Source: Deltaproteobacteria bacterium
GTDB taxonomy: Bacteria > Desulfobacterota_C > Deferrisomatia > Deferrisomatales > JACRMM01
Length of the DNA stretch: 6,471 nt
Assembly (NCBI GenBank): GCA_016218905.1
Contig: JACRCS010000469.1
Coordinates: 1 to 6,471 of the forward strand
Reading direction: 5' to 3'
The position numbers and the translations under genes are program-made. The notes beneath the pieces are model-generated. The model searched no databases. It was not told the origin of the DNA and saw nothing but the letters and a program-made list of their open reading frames with translations. Numbering within the stretch: the stretch's first letter is position 1; every line of letters starts with the position of its first letter. Positions 3,966 to 6,471 of the stretch are shown here, piece after piece.

Positions 3966-6471
3966 TCAGTGGACCGTTCCGCTTTCCGCCGGGGTTCTGT
4001 CACGGACGAGTCGATCGAAGGCCCTCATCGTATGGCTCTTGCGGAGCTCGCGGTAGCGCTCGCGATCGACAGCCATCTTCTGGATCTCGGGAACGTCGAG
4101 GATCAGCGTCACCGTGCCGTCGCCGAGAATCGCCGCGCCCGCGACGCCTCGTGCGTCGACGAGGTCGTCCTCGAGGCTCTTGATGACGAGGTCCTGGCTC
4201 CCGATCATCCCTTCCGCGGCGACGGCGATCTCCCGCCCCTCACCCTGGAGGACGACGGCGTAGAGCGCGACCTCGTCGGAGCGCCTGGCGATCTCCTGCC
4301 CGGTTTCTTCGTGATAGCGGTAGTCGAAGACGTCGGAGAGGCGAACGAGCGGCACGACCCGGCCTCGGAGCGTGAGGACCTCCTGCCCCTCGACGGTGGA
4401 GATGTCCCCCCGGCCGACCTTCACCGTCTGGATGACGGCGGAGACGGGAATCGAGTAGACCTCCTCGGCGACCCGAACGAGGAGCGCCTGCATGATCGCC
4501 ATCGTCAGCGGGATCCGGATCGAGAACCGCGTCGAGAGGCCCGCTTCGGTGAAGACCTCGATCTGGCCGCCGAGGCTTTCGATGTTCCGCTTCACGACGT
4601 CGAGGCCGACACCCCGGCCCGACACATCCGAAACCGATCGGGCGGTGGAGAACCCCGGCAGGAAGAGAGCCGCCATGAGCTCGCGCGGGGCCAGTCGAGC
4701 CGCCTCAGCCTGGCTCGAGAGGCCCCGGTCGACGAGGACCCGTCTCACGGCTTCGAGATCGATGCCCCGGCCGTCGTCCTCGACGTCCAGGATGACCATG
4801 TTCCCCTGGTGGCGGGCCGCGATCCGAAGCGTCCCCTCGACGGCCTTGCCTGCGGCTGTCCGATCCGAGTGGGTCTCGAGGCCGTGCGAGATCGCGTTAC
4901 GAAGGAGGTGGACGAGCGGGTCGGAGAGCTGTTCGATGACGGTCTTGTCGAGCTCGGTGTCCTCGCCCGTGAAGACGACCCGCACCTGCTTTCCCTCTCG
5001 GAGGGCCAGGTCGCGAACGAGGCGGGGGACTCGAGAGAAGAGGGTCCTGACGGGCATCATGCGAATCCGCATGACGCCTTCCTGGAGCTGGTTGCTGACC
5101 CGGCCGAGGTCCGTGGTCGTCTCGTCGTAGCGGTCGAGGACGTGCCTGAGGTTCCGGGCCTCGACCTGTCCGATCCGGCCCGAGTCCAGGAGCCGGATCA
5201 GGACCTCACGGACGTTCGACGAGAGGACGAGGAACGAGGAGCGATTGACGACGAGCTCGGCGACCATGTTCATCAGGTCGTCGACTTTCTTCGTGTCGAC
5301 ACGAACGGTCGTCTGGGCTTCCACGAGGCCGCGGGCGGCGTCCGTGTCCTCGACGCCTGCCGCCAGAGACGGGCGCGCAGAGGCCTCTGTCCCCGGGGCG
5401 ACGGGCGCCGCCGCCGAAGGGGCCTCGGGGACCGGCACCGGATCCGGGCGCCGCGGTGCGGAGGAGACGCGCGGCGCCGGCGGGACGAGACCACAGACGC
5501 CGTAGAGCGATTCCACGAGGCCCGAGAGCCCCGCGACGACGGCCTGAGGGAGCGCGGCTCCCGACGACTCGAGCGCCCGCTCGAGAACCGCCTGCGCCTC
5601 CTCGATCGCGGAGACGGCGTCCCCACGGCCCATGTTGGTCGCCGCCGAATGAAGACAGCTGAGGTGGTGGTTGACCGCGTCGAGCCTTTCCGGATCGGAC
5701 CCGAGGTCGAGAGCCAGGACGTTCGCAAGGAGGTCTCCGAGGTGGCTTCGAGCCGCCTCGCGGAAGATCTGCTCCAGCTCCTCCTCCTCGGCATCCGATC
5801 GACGGACCGTCCCGGAAGCGGAGGTTGGCCTCAACCGCTGGCGCAGCGCCTCGACGGAGCGGGCAGCTTCGGCCAGCCCTCCCCCGATCGTTCCCAGGTC
5901 GGCCAGCGGTCTCTCGATTGCGGTCCGGGCGGCCGCGAAGAGCCCCCCCAGGGGTTCGTAGCCCATGTAGGCCGCCGCGGAAGACATGTCACCGAGCAGC
6001 TCGGCAGCCTCGGACGAGGCCCCGCGCGCCAGCATCTCTCCCACGCTGCCGAGCCGCGTCGACGTCGTGTCGAGGAAGATCCGGACGAGATCCTGGTCGA
6101 AGTCGTCCTCCACGATCCTCGCCTCGAGCGCGATCGGCACCGCGACGGACGACGACGTCTCCGCCGGTTTGGCGATGGCACCGGTCGTCGCCTCGGGCGC
6201 CAGAAGGTCGTCGCCGGCCGGAAGGAGGGCCCGGAGGCGTTCGACGAGGTCCTGACCTCCCGCGGAGATGAAGCCCTCCGCCGCGCGAGCGGCTGCGTGG
6301 GCCGCGTCCGAGAGCTCGTCGAGCCCCTGCATCTCGGCGGTCGAGCCGAAGTCCTCGAGCGCCACGGAAAGCCGCCCAGCGTCGCCCGCGGCGACGGCGG
6401 CCTCGATGGCCCCGAGCCGGGCGCGCAGCGGGTCCGTCTCCCAGGTATCCGCGGTCGCGGGGGCCGCCGCC
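3966..6471 (-). CDS. cheA: Chemotaxis-type histidine kinase CheA with several HPt-like modules (5' end missing)
   Basis: CheA autophosphorylates on an HPt histidine and passes phosphate to receiver proteins such as the CheB proteins encoded next. 834 residues are visible; the frame is open to the right edge, so a GTG at 6365 is internal and the true start lies outside. Numbering from the first complete codon: three HPt-like helical modules (about 10-70, 122-190, 228-303), a Pro/Ala-rich linker (329-380), dimerisation domain P3 (about 386-490), then the ATPase P4. P4 has N-box HLLRNAISHGLE (H521, N525), G1 DVEDDGRG (562-569), F-box FLPGFS (603-608) and G2 GRGVGLD (618-624), all intact. A CheW-like P5 (about 657-800) and a ~35-residue charged tail follow. 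None of the three modules has histidine at the expected site (E39, G160, S271), so a phosphorylated HPt is expected upstream. The architecture recalls ChpA/PilL/FimL. The gene sits first in the visible operon. Confidence 0.94.
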   Translation of the reverse strand, partial: AAAPATADTWETDPLRARLGAIEAAVAAGDAGRLSVALEDFGSTAEMQGLDELSDAAHAAARAAEGFISAGGQDLVERLRALLPAGDDLLAPEATTGAIAKPAETSSSVAVPIALEARIVEDDFDQDLVRIFLDTTSTRLGSVGEMLARGASSEAAELLGDMSSAAAYMGYEPLGGLFAAARTAIERPLADLGTIGGGLAEAARSVEALRQRLRPTSASGTVRRSDAEEEELEQIFREAARSHLGDLLANVLALDLGSDPERLDAVNHHLSCLHSAATNMGRGDAVSAIEEAQAVLERALESSGAALPQAVVAGLSGLVESLYGVCGLVPPAPRVSSAPRRPDPVPVPEAPSAAAPVAPGTEASARPSLAAGVEDTDAARGLVEAQTTVRVDTKKVDDLMNMVAELVVNRSSFLVLSSNVREVLIRLLDSGRIGQVEARNLRHVLDRYDETTTDLGRVSNQLQEGVMRIRMMPVRTLFSRVPRLVRDLALREGKQVRVVFTGEDTELDKTVIEQLSDPLVHLLRNAISHGLETHSDRTAAGKAVEGTLRIAARHQGNMVILDVEDDGRGIDLEAVRRVLVDRGLSSQAEAARLAPRELMAALFLPGFSTARSVSDVSGRGVGLDVVKRNIESLGGQIEVFTEAGLSTRFSIRIPLTMAIMQALLVRVAEEVYSIPVSAVIQTVKVGRGDISTVEGQEVLTLRGRVVPLVRLSDVFDYRYHEETGQEIARRSDEVALYAVVLQGEGREIAVAAEGMIGSQDLVIKSLEDDLVDARGVAGAAILGDGTVTLILDVPEIQKMAVDRERYRELRKSHTMRAFDRLVRDRTPAESGTVH

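Noticed and set aside
5273..5794. Minus-strand open frame of 173 codons inside cheA
   Set aside because: It is a Ser/Arg-rich shadow in another frame of the cheA HPt/linker region, with no domain.
6363..6365. GTG at 6365 as the start of cheA
   Set aside because: The frame stays open upstream to the window edge with HPt-like protein sequence (residues such as TWETDPLRARLGAIEAAV), so the GTG is an internal valine codon and the gene is truncated by the window.
1..6471. Recurrent short runs of GACGACG / CGTCGTC as possible repeats or a CRISPR-like array
   Set aside because: They are irregularly spaced and fall in coding sequence where Asp, Val and Arg codons in a GC-rich genome generate them; no repeat-spacer periodicity is seen.

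Overview
The window is a very GC-rich, densely packed bacterial segment in which every supported gene lies on the minus strand, so transcription runs from the right edge to the left edge. No intergenic space exceeds about 9 bases, two junctions are four-base ATGA overlaps, and GTG starts are used several times. Start codons, G+C content and gene types fit a high-GC Gram-negative organism (an Acidobacteria- or deltaproteobacteria-like lineage would be plausible). Nothing in the window fixes the taxon.

The right half (about 2913-6471) is the end of a chemosensory gene cluster. It holds a large CheA-type histidine kinase whose N-terminus runs off the right edge, followed by a CheB-like protein with a good receiver domain but a methylesterase domain that appears to have lost its whole catalytic triad. 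The next gene (1819-2916) is a second, apparently fully functional CheB. The visible N-terminal part of the kinase contains three HPt-like helical modules. By eye, none has histidine at the expected phosphorylation position, which recalls the multi-HPt ChpA/PilL/FimL type rather than a simple flagellar CheA. No CheY, CheW, CheR or chemoreceptor gene is visible; they may lie upstream, beyond the right edge.

The left half (1-1822) is an ABC importer of the nitrate/sulfonate/taurine (NrtABCD / SsuABC / TauABC) type: inner-membrane permease, ATPase, then the N-terminus of a substrate-binding protein that runs off the left edge. The permease start codon overlaps the stop codon of the active cheB, so the transporter appears to be the downstream part of the same operon as the chemosensory genes.

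The most notable points are this translational linkage of an importer to a chemosensory kinase/methylesterase module, the tandem of an active and a catalytically dead CheB, the histidine-less HPt-like array in CheA, and a substrate-binding protein that seems to carry an uncleaved membrane anchor. No RNA gene, mobile element, CRISPR array, terminator or promoter could be supported, and there is no gene-free stretch of 300 bases or more.
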